From positions 1 to 64,000 of the forward strand of contig CAWBVG010000008.1 of assembly GCA_963792175.1 (NCBI GenBank): a stretch of DNA of 64,000 nt, written 5' to 3'. The translations under genes were made by a program, and so were the position numbers. Within the stretch, counting starts at the first letter, position 1; each line of letters starts with the position of its first letter. This document shows, in pieces, positions 23,369 to 32,964 of this stretch. This stretch comes from CAWBVG01 sp963792175. GTDB taxonomy: Bacteria > Acidobacteriota > Vicinamibacteria > Vicinamibacterales > CAVVIG01. A model generated the notes under the pieces. It was not told the DNA's origin and did no database searches. It saw nothing but the letters and a program-made list of their open reading frames with translations.

Positions 23369-25787
23369 ATGTCTGATTTCAAGCAAGCCGTCCGCGCGCT
23401 CGGGAAGAGCCCGGCGTTCTCGAGCGTCGCCGTGCTGACCATCGCGGTCGGCATCGCGGCGAACACGGCGCTGTTCTCCGTCTACGATCGGCTCGTCCTC
23501 AACCCGGTGACGATTCCGAATCCCTCGTCGCTGGTGGCGATCTGGACCAACAACCCGCAGCTCAACCTGAACGCGCCCGCCATCTCGTGGCCGCGGTACG
23601 AGGAGCTTCGAGAACACGCGCGCTCGTTCACCTCCCTCGGGGACTCGGCGTTCGACAATTTCACGCTGACCGGCAACGGCGATCCCGAGCAGCTGAACGG
23701 CCTGCGCGTCAGCGCGCTCGTTCTTCTCGACGCTGGGCATCCTGCCAGCGCTCGGTCGCAATTTCACTGCGGACGAGGATCTGCCCAACGGTCCCGCCGT
23801 CTGCATCATCAGCCACGAGCTGTGGCAGACGCGCTTCGGCGGACGCGCGTCGGTCGTCGAGCGAGACCATTACCCTCAACGGCCAGCCGTGGCAGGTGGT
23901 CGGCATCATGCCGCCGCGGCTGTCGCCGCCGTTCGGCCAGGTGCAGGTCTTCGCGCCGCGCGTATTCGAGGTCGCGGGTCTGACGGCGCAGCAGGTCCAG
24001 AACGGCGCCGGCTATTCACAGCCGATCGCGCGGCTGAAGCCCGGTGTCACGCTGCAGCAGGCGGCCGCGGAACTGGCGGCGATCGGCCGCGCCTCGAAGG
24101 AGCAGTTCCCGACGCGGCTCGACGCGAACAACGCGACGATTCCGCTGATGTTCGTGTCGTCGCTGGTCGTCGAACCTCGAGCCGACGTTCTACACGCTGA
24201 TCGGCGCGGTCAGCTTCGTCCTGCTCATTGCCTGCGCCAACGTCGCGTCGCTGTTTCTTGGCCGGCTGACCGCACGGCAGAAAGAGATCGCTGTCCGCCA
24301 GGCGATCGGCGCGACGCGGTCGCGCGTGGTCAAGCAGTTCCTGATCGAGAGCCTCGTCTTCTCGATCGTGGCCGGCGGGCTCGGGCTGCTGCTGGCGTTG
24401 TGGGCGCTGTCCGCCATCCAGTCGATCGTGGCGCCGCAGCTGCCGCCGAACACCATCCTGACGCTGAATTGGCGAGCGCTGGCGTTCACCGGCGGCGTGA
24501 CGCTGGTGACGGCGCTGCTGGTGGGGCTGGCGCCGGCCATCCAGGCGTCGCGCGCGCAGATCGTCGAGGCGCTGAAGGACAGCGCGCGCGGATCGTCGGG
24601 AGAGCGTGGCCGGCGATTCCGCGCGACGCTCATCGTCGCCGAAGTGGCGCTGTCTGTCGTCCTCCTCGTTGGCAGCAGCCTGCTGCTGGTGAGCTTCCTG
24701 CAGCTCCAGCGGACGCATCCCGGATTCGAAGCGAGAGGCGCGGCGAGCGCATTCGTCGGTATCCCGAACAGCCGGTATACGACGACCGCGCAGCAGTCGC
24801 AGTTTTTCGCGCAGGTCGTCGAGCAGCTGCGCGCGCAGCCTGGCGTCACCGACGCGGCCGTCGCCATCGGATTGCCGGTCTCCGGCTTCAATCCGCGTTC
24901 ACCGTACAGCGTGGGCGGCCGTCCGATTCTGCCGCTGCCGCAGCGGCCGATCGCCAACCTCGGGATCGTGAGCGAGGGCTATTTCCGGCTGATGCGCATC
25001 ACGCTGGCCGCTGGCCGCGCCTTCACCGCGGACGATCGCGAAGGCGCTCCCGGGGTGTGCATCATCAACGAGTCGTTCGCGCGACGACTCTTCCCGGGCG
25101 AGTCGCCGCTCGGCCACACGCTGCTGCGCGGCCGCGATGCCGAAGTCGCCGCCGAAATCGTCGGTGTCATCCGCGACGTCAAGACCAACGGCCTCAACGC
25201 GCCGACGCCGGACGAGATCTACTACCCGATGCGCCAGCTCGGCCGGCCGGGCATGGCGGTCGTCGGCCGCGTCGACGGCGATCCGGCGTCGCTGCAGAGC
25301 GCGATTCGCGCGGCGGTCGCGGCGGTCGACAGGAACCAGCCGATTTCGTTCTTCGCGACGCTCGAGACCAACATCTCGCAAGAGCCTGGGCGCGCAGCGG
25401 ATCGTGGCGTCGCTGACCGCGGTCTTCGCCGGCCTGGCGCTGGTGTTGTCCGCGGTTGGTCTCTACTCGGTCCTCGCCTACGCGGTGTCCCAGCGGAGAT
25501 CCGAAATCGGCATCCGGATGGCACTCGGCGCGAAGCGCGGACAGGTGGTGAGGCTCGTCATGCAGGGCGGCCTCCAACTGGTGGCCATCGGTCTCGTGAT
25601 CGGCCTTGCCGGGGCGGCGGGCGCGGCGCGACTGATTCAGTCGCTGTTGTTCAACGTCCGGCCACTCGATCCGCTGGTCTATGGCGGCGTCACCGCCTTG
25701 TTCACGCTCGTCGCGACGTTAGCCTGCCTGCTGCCGTCGCTGCGAGCGTCCCGAATTGATCCGCTCATTGCCCTGCGTTCGGACTAG
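23369..25787 (+). CDS. ADOP-family ABC transporter permease (frameshifted)
   Basis: A MacB/FtsX-type permease of the acidobacterial duplicated-orphaned-permease kind. The N-terminus MSDFKQAVRALGKSPAFSS and VAVLTIAVGIAANTALFS gives the first helix. A periplasmic MacB-like domain follows (FFSTLGILPALGRNFTADED, PNGPAVCIISHELW). Then come three helices around QFLIESLVFSIVAGGLGLLLA, a second MacB-like domain, and the final FtsX block (YSVLAYAVSQRRSEIGIRMALGA). Frame changes lie near 23720, 23859, 24180 and 25382; three are an extra G between codons. The total of about 805 aa is typical. No ATPase gene adjoins it, as is usual for these orphans. The substrate is unknown. Confidence 0.88.
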
Positions 25788-25828
25788 CGCATCCCTTCAG
25801 ACTTCCAACTTACAAGTAGACTGTCCGC

Positions 25829-27368
25829 GTGACACCGGCGATTGCGGCAGTCGTGGCCATGTACGCGGCCTTCATGGCGGTCGGCTGGTTCGCCTCGCGC
25901 CGGGTCCGCGAGGGGACGGCCGCCGATCTCATCGTCGCGGGACGTGCGATGCCCTTCTGGGTCGCCGCGCTGACGATGACCGCGACGTGGGTCGATGGCG
26001 GGTATCTGCTCGGCACGACCGAAGGCGCCTACAAGTCCTCCCTCCAGCTCGGCATCCAGGGCGGCCTCTGTTTCGGGATCAGCCTGATTCTCGGCGGCGT
26101 CTTCTTTGCCGCGACCATGCGCCGCTTCGAATTCACGACGCTCATCGATCCGCTGGAAGCGCGATTCGGAAAACGGTGGGCTGCCGTGCTGTTCCTGCCG
26201 GCCCTCGCGGGTGAACTGTTCTGGAGCGCCGAGCTCCTCGTCGCGATCGGGTCGACCTTCGGCGTCCTGCTCGGCATGCCGCTGACGACAGCGATTCTGC
26301 TCTCCGCGGTGGTCACGACCGCGTACACCGTGCTCGGCGGGATGTGGTCGGTGGCCTACACCGACATCTTTCAGTTGGGGCTCGTCGCGCTGGGTCTGGC
26401 CGCCGCGCTGCCGTACGTCCTCGACGGCGCGGGTGGACTGTCGCACGCCTGGGCCACCTACACGGCGGCGCGCCCGGAGGCCGTCGGCTTGATGCCGCCG
26501 ATACGGCCCCACACGGATCTCTGGACGCGCGGTTCCATCGTCGGTTGGTGGGACGTCTCGCTGATGCTGATCTTCGGCGGCATTCCGTGGAACTGCTACT
26601 TCCAGCGCGTGCTGTCGTGCCGGACGCCGCGCGACGCGAAGCGCCAGTCGATCCTGGCCGGCGTGCTGACGATCGCGTTCACCGTTCCGCCGCTGCTGAT
26701 GGGCATTGCCGCCTTTGCGTATCCATGGCCGGCCGATATCGTGTCCCGGCTCCAGGCGACGCCTGCGGACGCGATGCCGTTGCTGTTCGCGCGAGCGGTG
26801 CCGCGCGCCATCGGCCTTCTCGGACTGGCGGCTATCATCGGCGCCGTGACGTCGAGCTTCAGCTCGTCGATCCTGTCGGCGGGCTCGATGCTCAGCTGGA
26901 ACTGCCTGAAGCGCCTCGTCTGGCCGTCGCTGTCGGTCGTCCAGATGAAGCGTGTCATCCGATCGTCGATCGTGCTGTTCGGCGCGCTGGCGACCGTCCT
27001 TGCCTTGAAGGTTCAGAGCGTCCAGGCGCTGTGGTTCTTCACCAGCGATCTCGTCTTCGTCCTGTTGTTCCCCCAGCTGCTGTTCGCGCTGTTCGATCCG
27101 AAAGTCAATCGCACCGGATCGATCGCGGCGTTCGTCGCGTCGTTGGTGCTCAGGGTCGGCGGCGGCGAACCGCTGCTCGGCCTGCCGGCATTCATCCACT
27201 ATCCCGGAGACGGTGCCGTTCAGAACGGTCGCGGCCGCGGTCGGATTCGTGCTGTTGCCGGTCGTCAGTCGGGCCACGGCCCAATGGGATGCGCCGCTGC
27301 TGTTGCGGAACGCCGGCGCGGGCGAGCCGGTGGAGCGCGACCGGTTGAGCCCGGCCGGGGCGACGTAG
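25829..27368 (+). CDS. Sodium:solute symporter, choline-transporter (CHT/SLC5A7)-like, one frameshift
   Basis: An SSS-family secondary transporter. TATWVDGGYLLGTTEGAY, LFLPALAGELFWSAELL, TVLGGMWSVAYTDIFQL and SSFSSSILSAGSMLSWN match the high-affinity choline transporter subgroup by eye. It starts at GTG 25829. The frame holds to about 27210. An indel there shifts it, and the tail continues PETVPFRTVAAAVGFVLLPV to the stop at 27368. The total of about 512 aa is normal for the family. The phosphatidylcholine synthase gene begins 8 nt later. That neighbour uses choline directly, which supports choline as the substrate. Confidence 0.82.
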
Positions 27369-27376
27369 TGGAGTTC

Positions 27377-28151
27377 ATGGAGCGCGAGCACCCTTCGAGA
27401 GCCTCAGGGTCGACCCGAGCAAGGTCGAGGGTCGAAGGCTTTCCTCGCGCGCGAGTGGCGTTCGCGTGGCTGGCGCACCTGTACACGGCCATGGGCTTCG
27501 TGTGCGCCGCGGGCATTGCGGTGCTCGTCGTCCGTGGCGGCGACGAGTCGTTTCGCTGGGCCTTTCTCTTGATGATGATCGCCACCGCGATCGACGCGAC
27601 AGACGGCTGGCTCGCGCGCCGGGCGCGTGTGAAAGAGGTCCTGCCTGACTTCGACGGCTCGGCGCTCGACAACCTGATCGACTTTCACACCTACACCTCG
27701 CTGCCGCTGCTGCTGTTGTGGCGGGCGGACGTCCTGCCCGGCGCTGCCGCGTGGCTCCTGGTTCTGCCGCTCCTCGCCAGCGCGTACGGGTTCTCACAGG
27801 TCAATGCGAAGACGGATGACGGGTTCTTTCTCGGGTTTCCCTCGTACTGGAACATCGTCGTCGTTCTATGTGTTCGTACTGCATCCGCCCGCCTGGGCGA
27901 CGGCAGCGACACTCGTCGTCCTGTCGGTGCTGACGTTCGTGCCGACGCCGTATCTCTATTCGACGCGCGGCGGACCGCTGGCCAAGACGATGAACGTCGC
28001 CGCGGTCGTCTGGTTCGTGCTGCTCGGTTTCACACTGTTCGGGAGCGCCGGGCAGGAACTGGCTCTGGTGTCTCTGGCGTATCCGCTGATGTACTTCGCG
28101 CTCTCGGCGCTCGTCACGGTCCGCAGGCGGCGCGCTATACTCCGCCCATGA
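27377..28151 (+). CDS. pcs: Phosphatidylcholine synthase (CDP-diacylglycerol-choline O-phosphatidyltransferase), one frameshift
   Basis: A membrane CDP-alcohol phosphatidyltransferase that joins choline to CDP-diacylglycerol to give phosphatidylcholine. The CDP-alcohol motif is present (DATDGWLARRARVKEVLPDF then DGSALDNLIDF). The Pcs-type features HLYTAMGF, KTDDGFFLGFPSYWNIVVVF and a late FTLF/YFALSALV helix pair also fit. One extra G at about 27863 splits NIVVV from FYVFVL. The start is either ATG 27377 or GTG 27455; the stretch between is palindrome-like and lacks conservation, so 27455 may be correct. The stop overlaps the next ATG (ATGA). With the upstream choline-type transporter it forms a choline-uptake and PC-synthesis pair. 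Confidence 0.85.
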
Positions 28152-29407
28152 AACGAAGCATTGTCAGCCTGATCCTGGTGCTGTCGGCAACGCTCTGGGC
28201 GCAGCCGAGACAGACGTCGCAGGACGAGTACACGTTGTACGAGCTGCTGGCGCCGGAAACGGCGTCGTTCAAGATTGATTACGAAGTGACGGCCACCACG
28301 CCTGGCGCGACCGCGTTTTTCAATCCGATCCGGAAGGGCAGCGTCGCCAGCGACGAGGCGGTCTACGACATGATGACCGGCGCGCCGCTCAAGTTCGAAC
28401 AGGTGACCGGCGCCCAGGCCAAGGCGCACGGCCTCGGCAACGCGGACCTCGAAAGCGACTACATCGAAGTCCACCTGGCGCGTCCCGTACCGGCGGATGG
28501 CGGCCAGGCGCGCATCCGCATCGTCAAGACCTACAAAGACGAGAAGAGCTATCACCGTGATGGCGACGGCATCGTGTTCGACCGCCCGCTTGGCATTCGC
28601 CGCAACGCGGTCGTCCTCCCGGCGGGCTATCAGCTGACCGACTGCACTGTGCCGTCGCAGGTGCTGTCGCGCCCTGACGGCCGCGTCTACATCACGTTCA
28701 TGCATCAGGCGCCGGGCGCGGCCGGATTGATCCTCAAGGCCAAACCAGGGGCTCCGACCGGCGAGGCGGCGAAACCGCGGCCGTTGACCAACGCGCGCAG
28801 CTGGGAAACCCCACCGTCGCAGGGTCCGACCGAACGCGCGCGGCTCTCCGAGCGCGCCCATCAGGATCGCGACATCGTGTACTTCCTGCAGCAGCCCGAG
28901 ACCAGCGCGTTCAGCCTCTATCACGACTACACCGAGTCGCGTGAAGGCACCGACAAGTACCTCAACGTCGTGCGGACGGGCAGCACGGTATCGAAGCCGT
29001 CCGGCAGGATTCTCGACACCGGCGAGGATCTGAAGGCGGAGATTCTGACAGGCGCGAAGATGAAGGCGGCCGGGATCGATGCCGGCGGCGAGCAGATCGC
29101 GCCGGACCAGGAGGTCGTGGTCACTCGCTTCGCGCCGGTCAAGAAGGGACAGTCGATTCGGCTGCGCCTCTCGGAAACGTATACCGCGCCGCAAAGCTAT
29201 CGCCTCGATGGCGGCGAGCTCGTGTTCGAGCGGAGCCTGGGCCGGCCGCGCAACTCGGTCGTGCTGCCGAAGGGGTGGTACCTGACCGAGCTGTCGATTC
29301 CGGCCGTCGTCCGCCAGACGCCCGATGGGCTGACGCGTGTGGACTTCGTCAACGGCCGGCCGGATTCGGTCGACGTGCTGCTGAAAGGGAAGAAACTGGT
29401 GAAGTAG
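28148..29407 (+). CDS. Secreted protein of unknown function with internal duplication
   Basis: 419 aa in one clean frame. It begins with a signal peptide (MKRSIVSLILVLSATLWA). The body is two similar halves. The first has APETASFKIDYEVTATTPGA, then FNPIRKGSVAS, LTGAQAKA-like spacing, YHRDGDGIVFDRPLGIRRN and AVVLPAGYQLTD. The second has QPETSAFSLYHDYTESREGT, LNVVRTGSTVS, LTGAKMKAAG, YRLDGGELVFERSLGRPRN and SVVLPKGWYLTE. I do not recognise the family. The start overlaps the pcs stop by 4 nt, so it is translationally coupled to pcs, but nothing in the sequence ties it to lipid metabolism. Confidence 0.8.
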   Translation: MKRSIVSLILVLSATLWAQPRQTSQDEYTLYELLAPETASFKIDYEVTATTPGATAFFNPIRKGSVASDEAVYDMMTGAPLKFEQVTGAQAKAHGLGNADLESDYIEVHLARPVPADGGQARIRIVKTYKDEKSYHRDGDGIVFDRPLGIRRNAVVLPAGYQLTDCTVPSQVLSRPDGRVYITFMHQAPGAAGLILKAKPGAPTGEAAKPRPLTNARSWETPPSQGPTERARLSERAHQDRDIVYFLQQPETSAFSLYHDYTESREGTDKYLNVVRTGSTVSKPSGRILDTGEDLKAEILTGAKMKAAGIDAGGEQIAPDQEVVVTRFAPVKKGQSIRLRLSETYTAPQSYRLDGGELVFERSLGRPRNSVVLPKGWYLTELSIPAVVRQTPDGLTRVDFVNGRPDSVDVLLKGKKLVK

Positions 29408-29443
29408 GTCAGGTGGGTCAGGTAGGTCGGAGCGGCACGTCGA
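29403..29443. repeat. GGTCAGGT tandem repeat (family F)
   Basis: GTAGGTCAGGTGGGTCAGG then TAGGTCGG, about a 9-bp period, directly after the stop of the duplicated secreted protein. The same kind of tract appears inside nagA at 52386-52424. Confidence 0.55.
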
Positions 29444-29462
29444 GTGCCCACACGTCGTTCGC

Positions 29463-30311
29463 TTACTGAATACGAACGATTTGCTCCGCGACCTTCGGAA
29501 ACCGCGTGAACACGGCCGGGTCGTGGCCAGGCACCAGCAGCCGCGCCTCGCCGGCCAGCGACTTCATCCGATCCTGGGTCCGCAGGTTCGACACGGCGTC
29601 GAGCGTCTGCGCGATCGGCTTGTGGGTGTCGAGATTCTCGTACAGGTACATGTTGTCGGACGCAAGGACCGCTGCCTTCTCGCCCAGCTGCACGGTGACG
29701 AACTGCGATTGCCACGTGTGCTTGCCGCCGACGCCGAACCCAATCCCCGATAGCGATGTCTCGTCGTCGCCGCGCACGAACGACACGAGACCTCGCGTGT
29801 TCCGCTTCACGATCTCCAGCACGTCGTCTGCATCGATGCCGCCGTGGGTTCTTGCCGACTGCCACGCGTCGCTCGTGTAGTAGTCGTATTCGTCTTTCTG
29901 AATCCAGATGCGCGACGACGGAAAGAGATCGATGCCGCCGGCATGGTCCCAATGCATGTGGGTGAGGAAGATGTCGGTGACGTCTTCGGGCTTCAGGCCG
30001 AGCGGCGCGATTGCGTCTGAGGGCTTCACGAAATCCCTGACCGTGAACTGGCGGAAGTACTGTTCCCGGTGGAAGCCGGAGTCGACGAGCGCGACGCGGC
30101 CGTTGTTGCCTTTGAGCACCCAGACCATCATCGCGATGTCCATACGCCGCGCGCGATCGGCGCCGGCCACCAGGCTGGCGACCGGAAAGTTCGCCAGCGT
30201 CGCGAACCGCACGGCATATACCTCGTGCCGTTCAGGCTCCGCACGAGGAAGTGAAAAGTCAAAAGATAAAAGGAAGAAGCTAAAAGAAAACAGGAATGCT
30301 GTGAATTTCAC
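29463..30311 (-). CDS. MBL-fold metallo-hydrolase (lactonase-like)
   Basis: A metallo-beta-lactamase-fold hydrolase with the zinc motif THMHWDHAGG, the upstream VALVDSGFHREQYF and the downstream LVPGHDPAVF. The layout matches N-acyl homoserine lactonase-like members, but the substrate cannot be told. The longest frame starts at GTG 30311. Its first ~25 residues (KFTAFLFSFSFFLLSFDF) look like a signal peptide but are translated from the AAAAGT/ACTTTT intergenic repeat. A GTG giving VRFATLANFPVAS is a credible internal start for a cytoplasmic form. It is on the minus strand, downstream of the acyl-CoA synthetase gene. Confidence 0.8.
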   Translation of the reverse strand: MKFTAFLFSFSFFLLSFDFSLPRAEPERHEVYAVRFATLANFPVASLVAGADRARRMDIAMMVWVLKGNNGRVALVDSGFHREQYFRQFTVRDFVKPSDAIAPLGLKPEDVTDIFLTHMHWDHAGGIDLFPSSRIWIQKDEYDYYTSDAWQSARTHGGIDADDVLEIVKRNTRGLVSFVRGDDETSLSGIGFGVGGKHTWQSQFVTVQLGEKAAVLASDNMYLYENLDTHKPIAQTLDAVSNLRTQDRMKSLAGEARLLVPGHDPAVFTRFPKVAEQIVRIQ

Positions 30312-30350
30312 TTTTACCTTTTAACTTTAATCTTTTAACTTTCTCAAGTG
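30243..30350. repeat. AAAAGT/ACTTTT inverted repeat (family A)
   Basis: The left side has AAAAGTCAAAAGATAAAAGG and AAGCTAAAAG. The right side has TTCACTTTTACCTTTTAAC and TTTAATCTTTTAAC. A long AT-rich hairpin is possible between the MBL and acyl-CoA synthetase genes. It is the same family as 1216-1309 and 50486-50634, and it overlaps the presumed 5' end of the MBL reading frame. Confidence 0.7.
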
Positions 30351-32031
30351 TTCGTCTCTCAACGCCCGTCGCAACACCTTTCCGACCATGGTCTTGGGCA
30401 GCTCCGCGCGGAACTCCACGTGTGCGGGAACCTTGTACGGCGCCAGCTCCTCGCGGCAGAACGTCCGGAGCTCCTCTTCGGAGGCAGTCGTTCCAACCCG
30501 AAGCACGACCCAGGCTTTCACGGCCTCGCCTTTCGTGGCATCAGGCACGCCGGCCACGCCGACCTCACCGACGGATGGATGTTTGGCCAGCACTTCTTCG
30601 ATCTCCCTCGGCCAGACCTGGAACCCGCTCGTTTTGATCAGATCTTTCTTGCGATCGACGATGAACACGTAGCCGTCGTCGTCCAGATAGCCGAGATCGC
30701 CGGTGTGCAGCCACCGCGACGAGCCCTGGTCGTCCACATGGTCGCGCAAGACGAGGGCCGTCTCGTCGGGCTTGTTCCAGTAGCCAATCATCAACTGCGC
30801 GCCCCGAGAGCGCGATTTCCCCGACTTCATTCGGAGGCATGACACTCGTGCCGTTCGCGTCATCGAAGATGCGCACGCGCACGTCAGGCAGCGGAATCCC
30901 GACGGATCCGACCTTGTTGACGCCCATGACCGGGTTCGCGCAGACCGCCATCATCGCTTCGGTCAGCGAATACCCTTCGACGACACGTGCGCCGGTCAAG
31001 GCTTCGAAACGCTGTTTGGTGTCGGCCAGAAGCGGAGCGGCGCCGCAGAAGCACGCCTTGATCGACTTGAAGTCGACTTTGCCGCTCCGGACATCCGGGT
31101 GGTTCAGCAGCGCGATGTACAGCGTCGGCACCCCATTGAAGAACGCCGGCTTCACGCGTCGTATCGTCGCCAGGAGATCCGCCAGATCGCGCGGGTTGGG
31201 CACCAGCGCCATCGGCGCCCCGTGCAGGATCGCGAACGACTGCGAGCCGACGTTGGCGTAGACGTGGAACAGCGGCAGCGGGACGAACATGACGTCCTTC
31301 GACGGGTCCGTGCCATGGGCGGCAGCGTTCCAGATCCGCAACTGCATCCCCGAGATGACGTACGCGCCGTGCGTGCCGACGACCCCCTTGGGCGTGCCCG
31401 TCGTGCCGCCGCTCATCAGCAGGACGGCCGGATCCTCTGGACCGATTGCGGCGCGTGGCGCCCGGCGGCCGCGGTTCACGAGCAGCAAGTGGGCGAGGTC
31501 GTGATCGCCCGGGGCGAGCGATACGCGATCGCCGTCGTGCTTCTCGCGCAGGAGCGTGAAGAGGAGCCGCAGCGCCGGCGGAAAGTATTCCTTGATGTTC
31601 GTCGCAATCACCCGCCGGAGCGGCGTTCGCGGCTGCACGTGCTTCACCCGATGGTAGAAGCGGGTGAGCGTCACGATCGTCTCCACGCCGTTCTCGCGCA
31701 GTGGACCCTCGAGCTCGTGCTCGGTGTAGGTCGGATTCAGTGGCGCGACCATGGCGCCGAGCTTCCAGGCGCCGAACTGGGCGATGGAAAACTGCGGGCA
31801 GTTGGGGAGAAGCAGGGCGACGCGATCGCCGTGCCGGACGCCGAGCGCGTGAAAGGCGGACGCGCAGGCATCGCTCAGCTGCTCGAGTGCGCGCCAGGTC
31901 ATCGTCGCGCCCTTGAACAGCAGGGCAGGGCCGTGTGGACGATCGCGGGCGAGATCGGCGAGATAGTCGAGCAGCGTGCGGTCGGGATACGGCGCCAGCG
32001 TCGACGGGACGCCGGCGTCGTAGTGAGACAT
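30327..32031 (-). CDS. Long-chain fatty acid-CoA ligase (AMP-binding), one frameshift
   Basis: An ANL-superfamily acyl-CoA synthetase that activates a fatty acid through an acyl-adenylate. The N-terminus is MSHYDAGVPSTLAPYPDRT. The P-loop-like LLMSGGTTGTPKGVVGTH, VPLPLFHVYA, YSLTEAMM, WLHTGDLGYLDDDGYVF, DRKKDLIKTSGFQVWPREIE and the terminal Lys block LPKTMVGKVLRR are all present. A frame change near 30805 (an extra G before GGC GCG CAG) divides the protein between EIALSG and AQLMIGYWN. The length of about 568 aa is typical. The stop and start of the two flanking minus-strand genes are close, so they may be co-transcribed. Confidence 0.9.
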
Positions 32032-32035
32032 GGAA

Positions 32036-32950
32036 CTACTTCGTGCCGGTCGGGGGCACCTTGATGCGGAACGAGCCGTCGTCGAACCGTTCACGATAGA
32101 CGCCGTGGCAGGCGCCGCACTTCGTGTTGAGCGTGCCGGCGGAGCTCTTGACCTCGTCCCATTTGGCGGCGGCCGCGTCCAGCTCGATCGTCTCCGCGAG
32201 TTTGCGCGCATCGGCCGCGATCTGCACCGCGTCCGCCTTGCCCTTGGCTTTCCAGATCGCCTCGGTTTGCGTGAACGCCTGCTTCAAGGCGGCGGCATGC
32301 TCCTTCGCGAGGTTCGCGTCCATCTTGTCAGCGTCGCCGCGCAGCGCGGCGCTGGCCGGCGCGATGGCCTTCATCGCCTTCTGCAGCGCCAGCTCCTCGG
32401 CGGTCATCGGCGGAGGCAGACGAAGCGCCAGGTCGGTGCCGGCCGTGTTGATGACGTTGGTTGCGAAGATGACCGGGCGGCCCTTGAACTTCGCTGCGGT
32501 CTCCGGCGAGATCTCCACCGGATAGTCTTTCGCGCGCTTGGCGACCTCGGCCGAATCGAACGCGATCACTTCGCCAATCACCGTGATGTACGTATTCGCC
32601 TCGACCGGCGCGTTCATTCGCGGCGCGAGCACGAGAATCTGCTGATCGAGTGTCTTCGTCTTGTCCTGATCGACCGAGAAGACGAGCGTTCCGAGCGCCT
32701 GTTCGACGGTGCCGGTCATCGTCACGCGTTCACCGTAGTACGTCTCGGGATGCGCCGCGAGCGTGCTGGCCGCGACCGGCACGAGCGGTTTAGCGGGTGC
32801 CGCGGCGGGCGCTGGCGGCTGACCTGCCGGTGCCGCTGGCGGCTGCTCGCCGCCGCCACGCTGGCCGCGCTGGCCGCGCTGCTGTGCCGCCTGGGCCGCA
32901 AACGTTCCGATGACGATGGCGCACGCGGCGACCGCGAGTGATTTCTTCAT
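32036..32950 (-). CDS. Secreted protein with C-terminal haem motif (c-type cytochrome-like)
   Basis: 304 aa. The ATG at 32950 follows a GGGGTCC stretch. It opens with a signal peptide (MKKSLAVAACAIVIGTFAAQA). A low-complexity RGQRGQRGG and Pro/Ala linker follows. The middle domain (ETYYGERVTMTGTVEQAL, ILVLAPRMNAPVEANTYITV) resembles an OB-like secreted domain. The C-terminal helices end in TKCGACHGVYRERF, one CxxCH haem-attachment site placed as in cytochrome c-prime-like proteins. It probably acts in the periplasm in electron transfer or redox sensing. It stands between argF and the acyl-CoA synthetase gene, with no clear link to either. Confidence 0.75.
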   Translation of the reverse strand: MKKSLAVAACAIVIGTFAAQAAQQRGQRGQRGGGEQPPAAPAGQPPAPAAAPAKPLVPVAASTLAAHPETYYGERVTMTGTVEQALGTLVFSVDQDKTKTLDQQILVLAPRMNAPVEANTYITVIGEVIAFDSAEVAKRAKDYPVEISPETAAKFKGRPVIFATNVINTAGTDLALRLPPPMTAEELALQKAMKAIAPASAALRGDADKMDANLAKEHAAALKQAFTQTEAIWKAKGKADAVQIAADARKLAETIELDAAAAKWDEVKSSAGTLNTKCGACHGVYRERFDDGSFRIKVPPTGTK

Positions 32951-32964
32951 GGGGACCCCTTCTG

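Noticed and set aside
25829..29407. A 1192-aa open frame that would fuse the symporter, the phosphatidylcholine synthase and the secreted protein
   Set aside because: Family boundaries, the out-of-frame symporter stop at 27368 and the ATGA overlap at 28148 show three separate genes; the long frame is an effect of GC-rich sequence and two indels.
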